Source of the DNA: Planctomyces sp. SH-PL14
GTDB taxonomy: Bacteria; Planctomycetota; Planctomycetia; Planctomycetales; Planctomycetaceae
Assembly (NCBI RefSeq): GCF_001610835.1
Contig: NZ_CP011270.1
Span: 4,296,001-4,360,000 of the forward strand
DNA length: 64,000 bases
Direction of reading: 5' to 3'
The position numbers and the translations under genes were made by a program. Shown here one piece after another: positions 33,880 through 42,873 of this stretch; within the stretch, counting starts at the first letter, position 1, and each line of letters starts with the position of its first letter. The notes beneath the pieces are model-generated. The model did not search any database, was not told the DNA's origin, and was given only the letters and a program-made list of their open reading frames with translations.

Positions 33880-34445
33880 AGACGCCGAAATCGGGCCCGC
33901 CAGTCGAAGGTTCGTTTCATAAGGCACCGTCGCGGCAGCAGCATGAAGCCCTTTTTCGCATTAGTGTGTTTTCACAACTTCCATTTCGATCCCCAGAGCG
34001 CGGGCCGCCTCAGCCGGGGCGTCTCCCGCCCACAGCCCTGGCGCGGACGATCAACGCGGAGGCTGACGAGCCGGAAGAGTGAGAAAACTAGTAGGTGTCA
34101 CTTTCCTTCAAGGTTCTACAGCACCGTTTCAACGCAGAAGAGTTCCGCACGGATGGAGCTAGAAGTACGGAATGGGTAGCGGGGGAGTATTCACGAATAC
34201 CTCAACCGGTTCGTGCCTGTCCTACTCGGCCACTTCTGTCACTGGATCTGGTAGGAAAGCTGATCGGACAGGGCCTTGAGGAAGAGGCCATCGGGAGCCC
34301 TGCCATCCGGGCCACTCGTGTTGAGTAGATGGGGGTGATACTGAGGTCCCTGCACCGCTGGGGCGGCCCACTTGTCGCCACTTCTGCTCTGCCGACCACG
34401 ACGAAAGCGGAGAGCGAATGTCGCCCCTGATTCGACCATCGCCGC
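33880..34445. other. Gap, no supported gene
   Basis: 566 bases between the GYF_2 operon and the winged-helix genes. Short frames on both strands have no start signals or recognisable content. No clear hairpin or promoter stands out. Confidence 0.5.
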
Positions 34446-34682
34446 CTAGCTGTCCGGGACTCGGACCATGGGGCCGCCCTCCTGCACGGCGAGCATTGCA
34501 GCCCGGCGCCCGAGCGTCGACAGGTGAACGACGTTCCGCCCTTTTATCGCGAAACCCCTTTCACACAGGTACTCGACCACTGCCCGCTCAACGAGACAGT
34601 CGGACAGCACCAGCATTCCCCCGCTGCTGTCCAAGCGTTTCAGGTAGGCAGTCTCATCTTGCCATAGAACAACTTCACTCAT
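34446..34682 (-). CDS. Winged-helix-like small protein, subfamily B (W1)
   Basis: A 78-residue protein starting MSEVVLWQDETAYLKRLD. It aligns with the proteins at 35813-36079 and 44914-45177: V-V-L-W-Q-D-E-T-A-Y-L-K-R matches L-V-L-L-P-D-E-V-A-L-L-K-R, and the centre L-V-E-R-A-V-V-E-Y-L-C-E-R-G-F matches A-A-F-E-F-F-C-E-Q-G-L. The end has the wing pattern V-V-H-L-S-T-L-G-R-R-A-A-M-L. The predicted fold is a stand-alone winged helix. The start has no strong ribosome binding site. It is the last of five genes in the minus-strand cluster. No target is known. Confidence 0.65.
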   Translation of the reverse strand: MSEVVLWQDETAYLKRLDSSGGMLVLSDCLVERAVVEYLCERGFAIKGRNVVHLSTLGRRAAMLAVQEGGPMVRVPDS

Positions 34683-34880
34683 AAGTCATCTCTTATCCAT
34701 TCCTTGGCCGCAGCGAGGGTCTCTCGAACACACGACGATACGGACACCGCCTGCGAGGAGCAGTCCTCTGTAGCCTGCGCGATTGTCTGCCCCGCACGCT
34801 GTCGACCGCTTCGACCCGTCACCACGTCAAAGTTCCATTTCAGCGGTCGTGGGCAGCGGCACCGCCACAAGAGTCTGGGC

Positions 34881-35171
34881 CTATCCTTGTAAGTCTCCGA
34901 CCTCGAACCGGTAGAAGACGCTTGTCTGATAAGTGGGTGATGCAGCGAGGAGCCGCCGTCCCCGCGCAGTGACGGCGTACGTGTTCTCGTCCCGCGATAT
35001 CAGGCCGAAACACTCCAGCAACTCCAAGTCATCGGGTGCCGGCGGTGCGACGGCCGGTGTGCCGCCGTCGTCGGTCGCGACCTCTTGAAGTGTTTGAAAC
35101 TCGGAAATCAGCAGCAGCAGGCCGCCGCGCGGCGGGGCTCCTGAAGACACATGGGCATTCTCAGCGGCCAT
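34881..35171 (-). CDS. Winged-helix-like small protein, subfamily A (W2)
   Basis: A 96-residue protein. The pattern G-L-L-L-L-I-S-E-F-Q-T-L at residues 17-28, the short helix D-D-L-E-L-L-E-C-F-G-L-I, then Y-A-V-T-A-R-G-R-R-L-L-A-A-S-P is the module seen at 44009, 57738 and 59465. It ends S-V-F-Y-R-F-E-V-G-D-L-Q-G, related to the F-D-x-x-K-L-G-W ending of those proteins. No clear ribosome binding site is seen before the ATG at 35171, so the start is uncertain. It lies in the minus-strand winged-helix cluster. Confidence 0.6.
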   Translation of the reverse strand: MAAENAHVSSGAPPRGGLLLLISEFQTLQEVATDDGGTPAVAPPAPDDLELLECFGLISRDENTYAVTARGRRLLAASPTYQTSVFYRFEVGDLQG

Positions 35172-35364
35172 TGAAGAATCGATCGGCTATGAGTGTCTGC
35201 TGCTTTCCACGGGAGCTGCACAAGTCATCCCGGAGGTGTGGCCTGGAAACCAGGGAATCTTCCCCTTACGCCAACAGCGTGCCGCAAATCGCGGTCCGCG
35301 ACCGAGGTAGCCGCCACTCACTTCGTCATTCGATCCGTGGTGGGCCGTTTCTCCAAGGCGGCGT

Positions 35365-35685
35365 TCAACTTCCCCATGGGCTGCGACCTGCACCATTGAG
35401 GGCAGCCCATCGTTTTGACAGCTCCGTAGTCCACAGGGCACCTGCCCTGACCCGGACGCCGGCCCCACCCGCCGACTGCTCGGTCTCAGCGAGACACACG
35501 ACACGCCCCCGGGTAGTCGCCACCAAATGGCCGTCCTCTTGCGTTACAAGTTGGAGCTGCGCCAGGCGGCACGCTATCGAGGCAGCCGACAGACTCAACT
35601 GCCTGAGCGGCAAGCCATCCCCCGTCGCTGACGCCTGCAGGAGTTCATAGCTCATGTTTGAGAACAACAAATCTTCCGCTACCAC
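35365..35685 (-). CDS. Winged-helix-like small protein, subfamily C (W3)
   Basis: A 106-residue protein from the GTG at 35685, which has GGAGAG six bases upstream. It is a clear paralogue of 45310-45630, which also starts GTG and has 106 residues. Shared are V-x-A-E-D-L-[LV]-F-S-[ND]-[MI]-S-Y-E-L-L-Q, a helix L-A-x-L-x-L-V, the wing G-x-[LV]-V-A-T-T-R-[GA], then L-A-E-T-E and a C-terminal V-R-V-R-A-G-[AS]-L-W. A longer upstream frame is not supported. It lies directly downstream of the B-type gene W4, the same order as in the second cluster. Confidence 0.75.
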   Translation of the reverse strand: MVAEDLLFSNMSYELLQASATGDGLPLRQLSLSAASIACRLAQLQLVTQEDGHLVATTRGRVVCLAETEQSAGGAGVRVRAGALWTTELSKRWAALNGAGRSPWGS

Positions 35686-35812
35686 GCTCTCTCCATCCAA
35701 ACAAGGCGGCGTTGCGGGACGCGGGTTCGGGCGATAGTCCGTCCCGATCACCGCCGAGCCAGGTACATCATCCCGCAACGCGCTACCTTGGGATGTCGAC
35801 ACGAAGCCGATT

Positions 35813-36079
35813 TCAGTTCGCTCGAAGCACGTCGAGCTGTGACTCCAGCAACCAGACCGCCCCGACCGAGCCGTCACGAATCAGCTTTCGAGCTATGCAA
35901 TCGCCCCACGGCGTTAGACGGAAGTCTTCGCCCTGTCGCTCGCCGAGACCCTGCTGACAACAGAAGTCACATGCCCCGTCCTGCGACAGCGTTCCCCCGG
36001 TCCCGCTGACCACGCTCTGAGTGGAAGTCAATTTCAGCAACGCCACTTCATCCCGCAACAACACCAGATCCATCTTCAT
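35813..36079 (-). CDS. Winged-helix-like small protein, subfamily B (W4)
   Basis: An 88-residue protein starting MKMDLVLLRDEVALLKLT, with AAGGG before the ATG at 36079. It aligns with 44914-45177 throughout: L-V-L-L-x-D-E-V-A-L-L-K, L-S-Q-[DE]-x-A-x-[DE]-F-x-C-[EQ]-Q-G-L, R-L-T-x-W-G-[DN] and A-R-[KE]-L-[IV]-[RE]-D-G-[SN]-V-G. Each has the helix-helix-wing layout. It is followed by W3 in the same direction. Confidence 0.72.
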   Translation of the reverse strand: MKMDLVLLRDEVALLKLTSTQSVVSGTGGTLSQDGACDFCCQQGLGERQGEDFRLTPWGDCIARKLIRDGSVGAVWLLESQLDVLRAN

Positions 36080-36199
36080 TTCGTCCCTTTGTGAGTCACT
36101 CTGCCGAAGGCGGAACCGGCAGGCCACTCCATGTGCCCTCTATTCTCACTCGCCCCGCTGCGTAGGACACCGTGTAGGTGGCATCCGACCGCGCATTGT

Positions 36200-36397
36200 T
36201 CACGGACTAGGCTTTACCGGGGGAGCGCTGGACTCCCGGCGAGGGGGACTCGAACTGAACCGGTACTGCACCCACGCCTGGTAAAGCTGCCGCCCCGCCT
36301 CGGTAGCGCGATACTGGTGCTCCTCATACACACCATGCCGTGCTTGCAGAGACTCTAAGGCTTCGAGCACCTCGCCGAAGGGCTCCTTCCTCGCCAT
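36200..36397 (-). CDS. Winged-helix-like small protein (W5, divergent)
   Basis: A 65-residue protein starting MARKEPFGEVLEALESLQARHG. The ATG at 36397 follows GGAGCGGAGG, which supports it over the start 33 bases upstream. The end of the module is present (Y-R-A-T-E-A-G-R-Q-L-Y-Q-A-W), like the wings of the neighbouring proteins, but the N-terminal helix pattern is shorter. A Pro/Ser-rich tail follows. Probably the first gene of the minus-strand cluster. The assignment to the family is tentative. Confidence 0.5.
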   Translation of the reverse strand: MARKEPFGEVLEALESLQARHGVYEEHQYRATEAGRQLYQAWVQYRFSSSPPRRESSAPPVKPSP

Positions 36398-36705
36398 CGG
36401 CCTCCGCTCCACATTGACCATCATCTGCACGTGCAGAGGCGTCAGTTGGACATCCCAGCCGGGAATTTAGTCCCACGGGGGTTTCCTGGTTGACGCCCGC
36501 ACCCGTTCAATCGAATTGACGGTAAAGACAGAATGGCTCGAGTAGTAGAGCTCGCAGGACGGTCGTCGGCTCGCTCCTGGCGGCATATGCCGCAGGCTGT
36601 CGTCTGATCGCGTTGTCGCCGACACTCTGAACGCCGGCGGCATGGGAAGCCGTTTTCCGGCCCTCAAGGTGTGGAGAGGGTGCCCTCTCACTCGAAATCG
36701 AAGTC
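36398..36705. other. Gap, no supported gene
   Basis: 308 bases between the divergent ends of the winged-helix cluster and the excisionase-like pseudogene. Only short unsupported frames are present. The promoter of the minus-strand cluster should lie here, but no convincing boxes were recognised. Confidence 0.45.
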
Positions 36706-37062
36706 ATGATTGAATCTCGTGAGCTGGCCGAGGATGCGGACTGTGTAGAACTCGTTTCAGGCTGTCTGTCGCTGACTCTGACGGAATCAGTCCCGTCGCT
36801 TGTCGCGGTAGACGCTCCATCGCCAATTCGGAAGCAGAGGTGGGTAAAGCCTCGGCGAGCTCCCGGCGTGCCGCCGGAGCTGGCCGACCACCTCGTGATC
36901 ATGGAGGACGTGTGTGCTCGCCTGAACTAATCGAAGTGGACCGTTTACCGTCTCATTGAGCGAGGAGAACTTGCACGGTCCAAGAAGAGGATTTGCAACT
37001 GCCTCGCGATCACCAAGAAGTCTCTGGACGCTTACACCCGCCGAATCGCAAGAGAGACCTGA
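36706..37062 (+). pseudogene. Excisionase/HTH_17-like gene with an in-frame stop
   Basis: The frame reads M-E-D-V-C-A-R-L-N, then TAA at 36928-36930, and continues without frame change S-K-W-T-V-Y-R-L-I-E-R-G-E-L-A-R-S-K-K and K-K-S-L-D-A-Y to TGA at 37062. V-C-x-x-L-N-x-S-K-W-T-V-Y-R-L-I-E-R-G-E-L is the MerR/excisionase-type helix-turn-helix that accompanies integrases. The stop lies exactly in the turn, so the gene is inactive unless read through. An upstream part from 36706 in the same frame may belong to it. It sits immediately before an IS630 relic. Confidence 0.65.
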
Positions 37063-37175
37063 TCAAAAGCCCGGGGACAGGAACGGTCGCGATGCAATCC
37101 GATTTCGAGACTGCTCAACCGTCCCCAGGCGGAACACGAATTAAGTGCCCGAGGTCTGGGCTCGGATAGGAAGCC

Positions 37176-38028
37176 TTGCTTTACCGCTATCGAGCTTCAT
37201 CAGTATCCGCCGGCTGGAGGAATCCGCAAGAAAGGAACACGGGAACATTCAGTCCCCGCTCGGGAAAGACCGGGCCCAAGTTGAAGCTCGAAGAGCACCG
37301 CGCTGCGATCCTCCAGGCGATTCGAGCAGCTCCGGGAACGACCCTGGAGGAACTCCGAACTCAGCTCAAGCTGCCGGGTTGCCTGGCGACGTTGTGGACG
37401 GCTCTCCAGCGGTGGGGAATCACCCTCAAAAAAAGTCCTGTACGCCGCTGAGCAATTGCGGCCGGATGTTCGGCAGCGTCGTCGTTGGTGGGACATTCTG
37501 TTGCGGAAGCAGACTCCGGCCGAGCGGCTGGTGTTCCTGGACGAGACGGCCATCCAGACAGGCCTGTCGCGGATGTATGGGTGGGGCGAGACTTCGCAGC
37601 GTGTCGTCGACCATCAGCCGCTCAGTCACTGGAAGACGTTCACGTTTCTGTGCGCCCTCCGGACCACTGGACTCTCTGCTCCGCTCGTCTTGGAGGGAGC
37701 GATGACGGGAGATGCCTTTGCCGCGTGGGTCGAGCAGTCCTTGGCTCCGACGCTCAAGCGGGGGGAATGCGTCATCCAGGACAATGTCGCTCCTCACAAG
37801 GATGAGCGGATCGAGAGACTGGTCCATCGGACGGGAGCGAAGCTGCTGTATCTCCTGCCGTACTCACCGGACCTGAATCCCATCGAGAACGCGTACTGGA
37901 AGCTCAAGACGCTGCTCCGCAAAGCGGCGTCCAAGACGTTCGAGACGCTGTGGGCGACGTTGGCAGATGCCCTCGACCGCTTCTCCCCGTCCAAATGCCA
38001 GAACTACATCCGGCACTGCGGCTACTGA
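37176..38028 (+). mobile_element. IS630-family transposase, frameshifted and 5'-truncated
   Basis: Two overlapping frames form one transposase. The first (to 37451) has the winged helix-turn-helix part: L-K-L-E-E-H-R-A-A-I-L, T-L-E-E-L-R-T-Q-L and W-G-I-T-L-K-K. It then meets a run of seven A (37428-37434). In the next frame the protein goes on V-L-Y-A-A-E-Q-L-R-P-D-V, then F-L-D-E-T-A-I, V-I-Q-D-N-V-A-P-H and Y-S-P-D-L-N-P-I-E-N, the three acidic catalytic positions, ending at 38028. Relative to a continuous reading there is one extra A. It may be a programmed slippage or a mutation. The extreme N-terminus and clear terminal inverted repeats were not found, so it is probably a relic. Confidence 0.85.
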
Positions 38029-38276
38029 ATACGAATTGTGAAAGCGCTCTAGCGTCGAGTCAGCAATGTACTACACGCCGGGATTGCGGCGTCCTGAAGC
38101 GATTCGAGTCGCTTGGTGAGCGACACGGCTTCCGGCGATTGACGCTCGTGATCTGGACGGGCTGTCGATGAACCCGCCACGCCGCCACCAGGACTCGAGC
38201 TTGAAGCACTCTGCCCCGGGAGTACACTCGGCCGAACTTCAGGGTTTCAGTAACAAGGGCAAAGGGAGTCTCTCCA

Positions 38277-39296
38277 ATGATCCGAGTTGCGCGCTCGATC
38301 GCCCTGTTCCTCGCCATTCCGGTGGCGACGGCTCAGGCGGCCAATGTCACGGTGAACTTTCAGGGGACCATTCGATCGGTCGTCGACGCCAGCACCGTCG
38401 AGATGGCGCCGATCGACTTTCATCCCGCCCCCGTCGGAAGCTCGTTTTCCGGAACTATGACGTATGACGACAGTTCGCCTGTTACCGACAGCGGGCCGGG
38501 TTATGCCCGCTTCATCGACATGCCGTCGTCGAGCGGCTCCCTGACCCTCAACGGACACACGATCGTGACCGATGGGCCGGTTAGCGCGCTTCCCGTCTCC
38601 GCGGAGAGTGGCTTCGGGCTGTCGGGGATCAGCTTTGTCAACCAGCCGGTGACGCTGCCGGCCGGCTGGAGCGTCCCCTACAGCCAGCTCCCGTATTTCA
38701 CGGTTCAGCTCCGGGACGTGCCGCCGAAAGTCCGGCCGCTGACGCTGCCCTCCCTCGAAAGCGAGTTTGCGACCGACGAGATGAATCTTGTGCTTGATTT
38801 CCAGCGGAGCGTGACGGTGGCGGGCCAGACGTACGAAGGCCGGGTCTACGTCAGCGGAACGATTACCTCGCTCACGGTCATCAGTCCCCCGCCCCCGCCG
38901 CGGCAGGTGGCGATCGACGTCATCCCCACGAGCCGGGACAACGAAATCAACCTGAAACCCAAGAAGCCGAAGCCGCTCGACGTCGCCGTCCTGGGTGCGG
39001 CCGATTTCGACGTCCGGACGATCGTTCCGGAAACGGTTGTCCTGGGGGATCCGCAGTTGACGGACCCCAACGGCTCCGGTCAGAAGGTGGCTGCCACGGC
39101 GGTCTACCAGGCGGACGTCAATTCCGATGGTCGACTGGACCTTCTGTTGAGGTTCGACATTCCGGACCTCAAGGACTTCGGAGCCATCGATTCCTCGTCG
39201 ACCTCACTGGCGCTAGAGGCCTACCTGGACAACCAGGGGCTGGTGTTCGGAAGCGACGCGGTGTCGATCGCCGGCGGCGGAGGGAAGAAGAAGTAG
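38277..39296 (+). CDS. Secreted protein with a C-terminal EF-hand-like repeat
   Basis: A 339-residue protein with signal peptide (MIRVARSIALFLAIPVATAQ, cleavage after A-Q-A). The first two thirds are beta-rich with many Ser, Thr and Pro. The last third contains a calcium-loop-like stretch D-V-N-S-D-G-R-L-D near residue 280 and E-I-N-L-K-P-K-K, a composition seen in planctomycete surface proteins. It ends G-G-G-G-K-K-K. AGGGAG lies before the ATG. No family is recognised. Adhesion or matrix function is a guess. Confidence 0.7.
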   Translation: MIRVARSIALFLAIPVATAQAANVTVNFQGTIRSVVDASTVEMAPIDFHPAPVGSSFSGTMTYDDSSPVTDSGPGYARFIDMPSSSGSLTLNGHTIVTDGPVSALPVSAESGFGLSGISFVNQPVTLPAGWSVPYSQLPYFTVQLRDVPPKVRPLTLPSLESEFATDEMNLVLDFQRSVTVAGQTYEGRVYVSGTITSLTVISPPPPPRQVAIDVIPTSRDNEINLKPKKPKPLDVAVLGAADFDVRTIVPETVVLGDPQLTDPNGSGQKVAATAVYQADVNSDGRLDLLLRFDIPDLKDFGAIDSSSTSLALEAYLDNQGLVFGSDAVSIAGGGGKKK

Positions 39297-39484
39297 CCAT
39301 TCTGCGCCTGCACGATGCCGCCGCTTTGGACAGCCGGGGGCCGGCATGCGCTCTCCCGAACCAAGGGGCTCGGGCTAGAGCCAGTTATGCACTTTTGTCT
39401 TGATCTGCTCGCGCCGGGAAGGGTGCGGTCGGTCGCGGGCATTCGTTTGTTTCTTCGCGTGCAAATCGTTCGGAGGAAGTCACT

Positions 39485-39895
39485 ATGCGTGCGTTTTGCG
39501 GGCTGATTCTCGGTGGCCTGATGTTCGTCTGCATGGTTGCGGGCTGCGCGCCGAAGCAGCTGTCGCCGGCGGAACTCGAATCGGCGTTGGTCGGCACGTG
39601 GAAGGATCAGAAGGGGATGCCGATCGAATTTCGCGCGGACAAGACCCTGACAACGCCGATCGATAAGCAAGATCGGAACGGCACATGGTCCTTGAATGCT
39701 CAGTCGGGCGAGGTCGCGATCGAGATCTCAGAAGGGCAGCCGCGGGACGGCCGCACTTACCCCGCCGCGACTTGGACCGCTTACGTCAGCAAGGACGGTC
39801 GGGCTCTGCGGTTATATACACTGGCTCCGAGCGCGATCGAATACGCGAAAAAGCAGTTGGGCAAGGATCCCGTCGCCGTCCTGCGCAAAGATTGA
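39485..39895 (+). CDS. Small lipoprotein with lipocalin-like start
   Basis: A 136-residue protein. MRAFCGLILGGLMFVCMVAGC has a lipobox (V-A-G-C) at residue 21. The mature part begins L-S-P-A-E-L-E-S-A-L-V-G-T-W-K-D and continues beta-rich (I-E-F-R-A-D-K-T, G-T-W-S-L-N-A-Q-S-G-E), the G-x-W pattern of lipocalin-like small proteins. GGAGG is seven bases before the ATG. No specific function assigned. Confidence 0.75.
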   Translation: MRAFCGLILGGLMFVCMVAGCAPKQLSPAELESALVGTWKDQKGMPIEFRADKTLTTPIDKQDRNGTWSLNAQSGEVAIEISEGQPRDGRTYPAATWTAYVSKDGRALRLYTLAPSAIEYAKKQLGKDPVAVLRKD

Positions 39896-40033
39896 TGAAG
39901 CCCGCGTTCGCAAGTCGCGTCTGACCAGCCGTGTGGCACTCCCACTTCGCCAACGGGCCTAAGGATTGCGCCCGCAGTTCGGTATTGCGGCGGATCCTCG
40001 GCGCGAGAATGAGGCTATCTTAGAAGGTGACAG

Positions 40034-40381
40034 ATGAATGCGCTGCAAAAGGAGCAACCTGCCTTCGACCGTGCCGTCTGCGATGCGATGGTTGCAAGCA
40101 CTCCGGACGACTGGAGCGTGATCGTGCTGACAATCGAGCGACCCGACGGATCAACTGCTATCGGCGAACTTTCCCACGAGCTCAGCACGCCGGATCGAAA
40201 CGGGTCGGCAACGCCGGACGATTCGCTGTACGAGGCGACGTACCGGCTGGACGAATTGTTCCAACGGCATGGTGCAGTGTTTCGACGCGCCGTCTATCGT
40301 GTTGAGCTCCTTCCTGAGTCGTGGCGGTATACGGTCGACTTCGAATACGTCGCTTCGAAATCCAAAAAGCGTTTCAGATAA
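40034..40381 (+). CDS. Hypothetical protein, immunity-protein-like
   Basis: A 115-residue protein (MNALQKEQPAFDRAVCDAMV). The pattern D-D-W-S-V-I-V-L-T-I-E-R-P-D-G-S, L-Y-E-A-T-Y-R-L-D-E-L-F and P-E-S-W-R-Y-T-V-D-F-E-Y resembles the small alpha/beta proteins of the YezG/immunity type, but I cannot be sure. GAAGG precedes the ATG. No toxin partner is seen in the neighbouring 2 kb. Confidence 0.55.
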   Translation: MNALQKEQPAFDRAVCDAMVASTPDDWSVIVLTIERPDGSTAIGELSHELSTPDRNGSATPDDSLYEATYRLDELFQRHGAVFRRAVYRVELLPESWRYTVDFEYVASKSKKRFR

Positions 40382-40656
40382 GGCACGCCCTGCGGACACG
40401 TGTCCTGACAAACGACTGCGAACTCGAAAGCGGTCGTCAGGGACCATACTGCGATGCACTGACGAAGGGGCCGTGGCTGGGAGGGTCCCCGCCCGACCAC
40501 AGGGAGCGGGGGGACCCCGCGCAGGCCTCGGAGTCGTCGGGGGTCCGCCGTCTGTCCCAGTTCGAACTAGGGAAACCCTCGGGCAAAGTTGGGGCAATGG
40601 AGTATTCTGAACGGTCGTCCACCCAGCATGATTCCCAACCGTGAGTATGAGCCCCC

Positions 40657-41352
40657 ATGGAGACGCCAGATTCTGACAGCGAGCCTCGATACCGAATCGT
40701 CGTCGTTGATGATCACGCGTTGACGCGGCTTGGCGTCGCTCATGTGGTTAGGAGTCGACCGGACTGGGAGCTCTGTGGGGAAGCCGGTGAGTGCGTACAG
40801 GCGATTCAGTTGGTTCGCGACGTTCGGCCGGATCTGGCGATCGTGGACCTGCGCCTTCCCGGTGGCGACAGCATGAAGCTCATTGAGCAAATCCGGCGTG
40901 ACGTACCGTCTTGTCGCGTTCTCGCTCTCTCGGCGCAAGATGAGGAATTGTTTGCTCAAAGGGTCTTGCGAGCCGGCGGACAGGGCTTCATCAGCAAGAT
41001 GGAGCCGCTGCCAGCGCTTGTTGAGGCCATCGAGAAGGTACTGGCGGGCCGGATCGCCCTGAGCCCGCGGATGACCGATCGTCTCCTGGCTGCCAGCAGC
41101 GGACACGACTTTGAAAACAGGTCTCCCCTGGAATGCCTCAGCAATCGGGAGATGGAGGTCTTTGATCGCCTCGGCCGGGGAAGTGCGCCGAAGGAGATCG
41201 CACGAGACCTGCACCTGAGCATCAAGACGGTGGAGTATCATCGCCAGAACATCGTTCAGAAGCTGCAGTTGTCGGGGAGCAAGGACCTGCTTCGTCACGC
41301 AACGTTGCATGTGACAGGCCAGTTGAACGGTCAGGCTCCCGCGATGACTTGA
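40657..41352 (+). CDS. NarL/FixJ-type response regulator 1
   Basis: A 231-residue response regulator. The receiver domain has V-V-V-D-D-H-A-L-T-R near residue 15, the phosphate-accepting Asp in L-A-I-V-D-L-R-L-P near residue 64 and the conserved Lys in F-I-S-K-M-E-P near residue 114. A LuxR-type helix-turn-helix follows (L-S-N-R-E-M-E-V-F-D-R-L, P-K-E-I-A-R-D-L, I-K-T-V-E-Y-H-R). It is a close paralogue of 58168-58938. No histidine kinase gene is in the window, so the signal source is unknown. It may control neighbouring winged-helix genes, as inference. Confidence 0.92.
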   Translation: METPDSDSEPRYRIVVVDDHALTRLGVAHVVRSRPDWELCGEAGECVQAIQLVRDVRPDLAIVDLRLPGGDSMKLIEQIRRDVPSCRVLALSAQDEELFAQRVLRAGGQGFISKMEPLPALVEAIEKVLAGRIALSPRMTDRLLAASSGHDFENRSPLECLSNREMEVFDRLGRGSAPKEIARDLHLSIKTVEYHRQNIVQKLQLSGSKDLLRHATLHVTGQLNGQAPAMT

Positions 41353-41404
41353 AACGTGGTGCGCCGGCACTCTGCGTGTAGGGACACAGGCATCGGAGGA
41401 TGCC

Positions 41405-41593
41405 ATGGCACGAAAAGCAGCTGCGAAACGCGAACTGATCGACACGGGGACTGACAAGCGGTACGTCCGCCGCGATGAGAATGGGCAGTTCAAGGAGAGC
41501 GACGACGTCGGGCGGTCACTGAGCCAAGATCGTCTGCGGCATGCCAAGACGGTTGCCAAGAAAGGGCAGGGGGACAAAGGGGATCACGGCTGA
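41405..41593 (+). CDS. Small basic protein found on plasmids and islands
   Basis: A 62-residue protein starting MARKAAAKRELIDTGTDKRY, continuing V-R-R-D-E-N-G-Q-F-K-E-S-D-D-V-G-R-S-L and ending in a Lys-rich tail. I recognise this pattern (D-T-G-T-D-K-R-[YF]-V-R-R-D-x-x-G-Q-F) from many small plasmid- and island-borne proteins of unknown function. GGAGG precedes the ATG. It follows the response regulator in the same direction with a 52-base gap. Confidence 0.75.
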   Translation: MARKAAAKRELIDTGTDKRYVRRDENGQFKESDDVGRSLSQDRLRHAKTVAKKGQGDKGDHG

Positions 41594-41660
41594 TTGCATT
41601 CGAGAGGATGGTGTGCAGCGACTGCACGCATCCCGTGCCCCTTGTTCGATCCGGCGACTC

Positions 41661-41951
41661 TTAATTCCCACGCTTCCGCAGGATGATGGCGATGTCAGCC
41701 ACGCGGTACAGAAGTGCGGCCGTGTAGGTCTCGGACGGCTCCATCCCCGCAACGGCGTGTCCAAGTTCGGTGCATGTGTAGCCGGCTGCCGTTGATGCGA
41801 CGAGCCGCTGCTGCACGAGCGCGTCCATGTGAAGGAAGTCAACGATCCCGGTTGGCGTTGCCATGGGCGTATCTCGGGTGCAGATCTGTTGCAACAAATG
41901 CAGTTCGGACTTTGCGACAACAATGTCGTCAGCCGGCCGTGCCGTGACCAT
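41661..41951 (-). CDS. Winged-helix-like small protein (W6)
   Basis: A 96-residue protein from the ATG at 41951, with AGGGG 9 bases before it. S-E-L-H-L-L-Q-Q-I, then L-H-M-D-A-L-V-Q-Q-R-L-V-A-S and the wing G-Y-T-C-T-E-L-G-H-A-V fit the same layout as the clustered winged-helix-like proteins. The tail (L-L-Y-R-V-A-D-I-A-I-I-L-R-K) is its own. It lies alone on the minus strand between two plus-strand genes. Confidence 0.55.
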   Translation of the reverse strand: MVTARPADDIVVAKSELHLLQQICTRDTPMATPTGIVDFLHMDALVQQRLVASTAAGYTCTELGHAVAGMEPSETYTAALLYRVADIAIILRKRGN

Positions 41952-42078
41952 CTTGGCCCCTGAGTTCCTGGGTCCCTCCGGCAGGAAATAACCTAGTCGT
42001 CCACGGCTTCTGCATCCTGCGCGCCTGTCGCAGCAAAACGGAACAGTCTCTGCGGCGTGGTACTGTCGAGGTGCCACT

Positions 42079-42624
42079 ATGACCGACGACAAACGGGGCC
42101 GGATGCCCGCGGCGCAAAGCTGCAACTCGGTAGTTCAACGCAACATTCGGGATGTAATTCAAGCTCGAAAGAGAATCGAACGGAGGGAGTCGGGTAGCGA
42201 ACGAATCGCTCGGAAGATCACAGAGCTGGCCGGCAATATGGGATTCGCCTACTTCCACTGTGCGTGGTTTGGGGTGTGGATCGCCTTCAATCTGTGGACG
42301 GGGGAGCGGGCGTTTGATCCTTTCCCATTCGTGCTTCTGATCACCGTCGTCTCGCTTGAGGCCATCTTTCTGACTTTGATGGTCCTGGTCAGTCAAAACC
42401 GCGAGGCGAAGTTGGAAGAGCAGCGAGCCGATCTCGATCTGCAGATCGATCTCCTGGCGGAATACGAAGTGACGCGGCTCCTCTGTCTCGTCTCCGCCAT
42501 CGCCAAGAAGCTGGAAATCGACGACACTGACGACGAGGACATGAAGGAACTGCTGAAGACCGTCCGGCCAAAAGATCTCCTCGACGAGTTGGAGACTCTT
42601 GAGGAACGCAAAGCCGTTCCCTGA
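42079..42624 (+). CDS. DUF1003 membrane protein
   Basis: A 181-residue protein. The pattern D-x-I-A-R-K-I-T-E-L-A-G-N-M-G-F-A-Y-F-H, F-N-L-W-T-G-E-R-A-F-D-P-F-P-F and L-L-I-T-V-V-S-L-E-A-I-F-L-T is DUF1003, with two membrane helices at about residues 55-73 and 85-108. A long charged coiled coil follows (A-E-L-E-E-Q-R-A-D-L-D-L). The family is widespread and its function is unknown. GAGGTG lies before the ATG. Confidence 0.88.
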   Translation: MTDDKRGRMPAAQSCNSVVQRNIRDVIQARKRIERRESGSERIARKITELAGNMGFAYFHCAWFGVWIAFNLWTGERAFDPFPFVLLITVVSLEAIFLTLMVLVSQNREAKLEEQRADLDLQIDLLAEYEVTRLLCLVSAIAKKLEIDDTDDEDMKELLKTVRPKDLLDELETLEERKAVP

Positions 42625-42873
42625 CAGGGCAGGGCTTGGCACGGCAACCTCCACGGTGCTTGTCGTGCCGTCGCCGAGACTGGGGCCGGCACCTGCTCGT
42701 AGGCGGCTCGTATCAGTAGGCGGTCGCCGAGGCGAAGTGGCCTCGAAAATGGGCGGCTCAAAGTTTGCTGATCGGCGAAGTGAATCCGTTTGTTGGGATT
42801 CCCAGGGCGGGGTCGTTGTGCGGCGACCTCGCCCGTTTCATTTCCCTTGAGGTCGGGCGATAATCGCGGGAGG

